Program-made: the position numbers and the translations under genes
DNA from: an uncultured Lachnospiraceae bacterium
GTDB taxonomy: Bacteria > Bacillota_A > Clostridia > Lachnospirales > Lachnospiraceae
Reading direction: 5' to 3'
Length of the DNA stretch: 6,270 bases
NCBI GenBank assembly: GCA_910587905.1
Contig: CAJUOF010000165.1
Location: 1 to 6,270 of the forward strand
Notes under the pieces: generated by a model
Seen by the model: the letters and a program-made list of their open reading frames with translations, nothing else
Told to the model about the DNA's origin: nothing
The model's database searches: none
Part shown: one piece after another, positions 6,185 through 6,270 of the stretch
How positions within the stretch are numbered: position 1 is the stretch's first letter
Layout of the letters: the number at the start of each line of letters is the position of its first letter

Positions 6185-6231
6185 AAACGCCCTTAGCTGT
6201 GGGTAGGAACTCATGGCTAAGGGCGTTTTTT
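6185..6231 (+). terminator. Strong intrinsic (Rho-independent) terminator
   Basis: The arms AAACGCCCTTAGC (6185-6197) and GCTAAGGGCGTTT (6216-6228) are perfectly complementary over 13 base pairs. The hairpin can extend inward by six more pairs, three of them G-U, to a 6-base loop (6204-6209). The right arm runs into six T (6226-6231), with a second T run at 6238-6243. It would stop + strand transcription about 170 bases after guaA. The left side lacks a comparable A run for clear bidirectional use. Confidence 0.93.
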
Positions 6232-6257
6232 GTCGTGTTTTTTAATTGATGAATGGG

Positions 6258-6266
6258 GGTGGTGAT
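6258..6266 (+). promoter_or_regulatory. Ribosome-binding-site-like sequence at window end
   Basis: GGTGGTGAT matches 8 of 9 bases of GGAGGTGAT, the sequence complementary to the 16S rRNA 3' tail. A start codon would be expected at or just after 6270, so a further + strand gene may begin outside the window. An ATG at 6253 and a GTG at 6262 are also open to the edge, but the few codons available do not support a gene call. Confidence 0.35.
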
Positions 6267-6270
6267 TAAA

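Overview
The window looks like a contig end from a GC-rich member of the Bacillota, most likely Lachnospiraceae or a close clostridial relative. This is inferred from strong AGGAG/GAGGAG ribosome binding sites before every gene, the style of the UvrB, UvrA and GuaA proteins, and coding DNA of roughly 60% GC. The taxonomic call rests on recognition only, not on a search. All genes lie on the + strand.

Layout: bases 1-31 are not genomic; they match the Illumina TruSeq read-1 adapter. Genomic sequence starts at base 32, inside uvrB, of which only the last 109 codons are present (32-361). It is followed 12 bases later by a complete uvrA (374-3223) and then by a histidine-phosphatase (phosphoglycerate mutase-like) gene (3268-3891). 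No terminator is visible between these three genes, so they form a probable uvrB-uvrA-phosphatase transcription unit whose promoter lies upstream of the window.

One base after the phosphatase gene's stop codon there is a perfect sigma-A/sigma-70 consensus promoter (TTGACA, 17-base spacer, TATAAT; 3892-3920). It drives a second unit: a small coiled-coil/zinc-ribbon protein of unknown function (3961-4440) and, 31 bases further on, guaA, encoding GMP synthase (4472-6013, GTG start). The zinc-ribbon gene ends in a 15-base in-frame tandem repeat.

After guaA the sequence changes character. The last 257 bases are about 40% GC by hand count and hold no convincing gene. They contain short direct repeats (TTGATAACA twice, 11 bases apart; TGCGGGTT twice in tandem), a small bulged hairpin and a strong intrinsic terminator (6185-6231). 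They end in a ribosome-binding-site-like run suggesting another gene starts just beyond the window. The 3' end of guaA is a known insertion site for integrase-borne islands, so this flank is the best candidate for something unusual, although no integrase gene or duplicated core is visible here.

Functionally, most of the window is housekeeping: nucleotide excision repair (UvrA/UvrB damage recognition) and the last step of GMP synthesis. No clear new biological system is visible.
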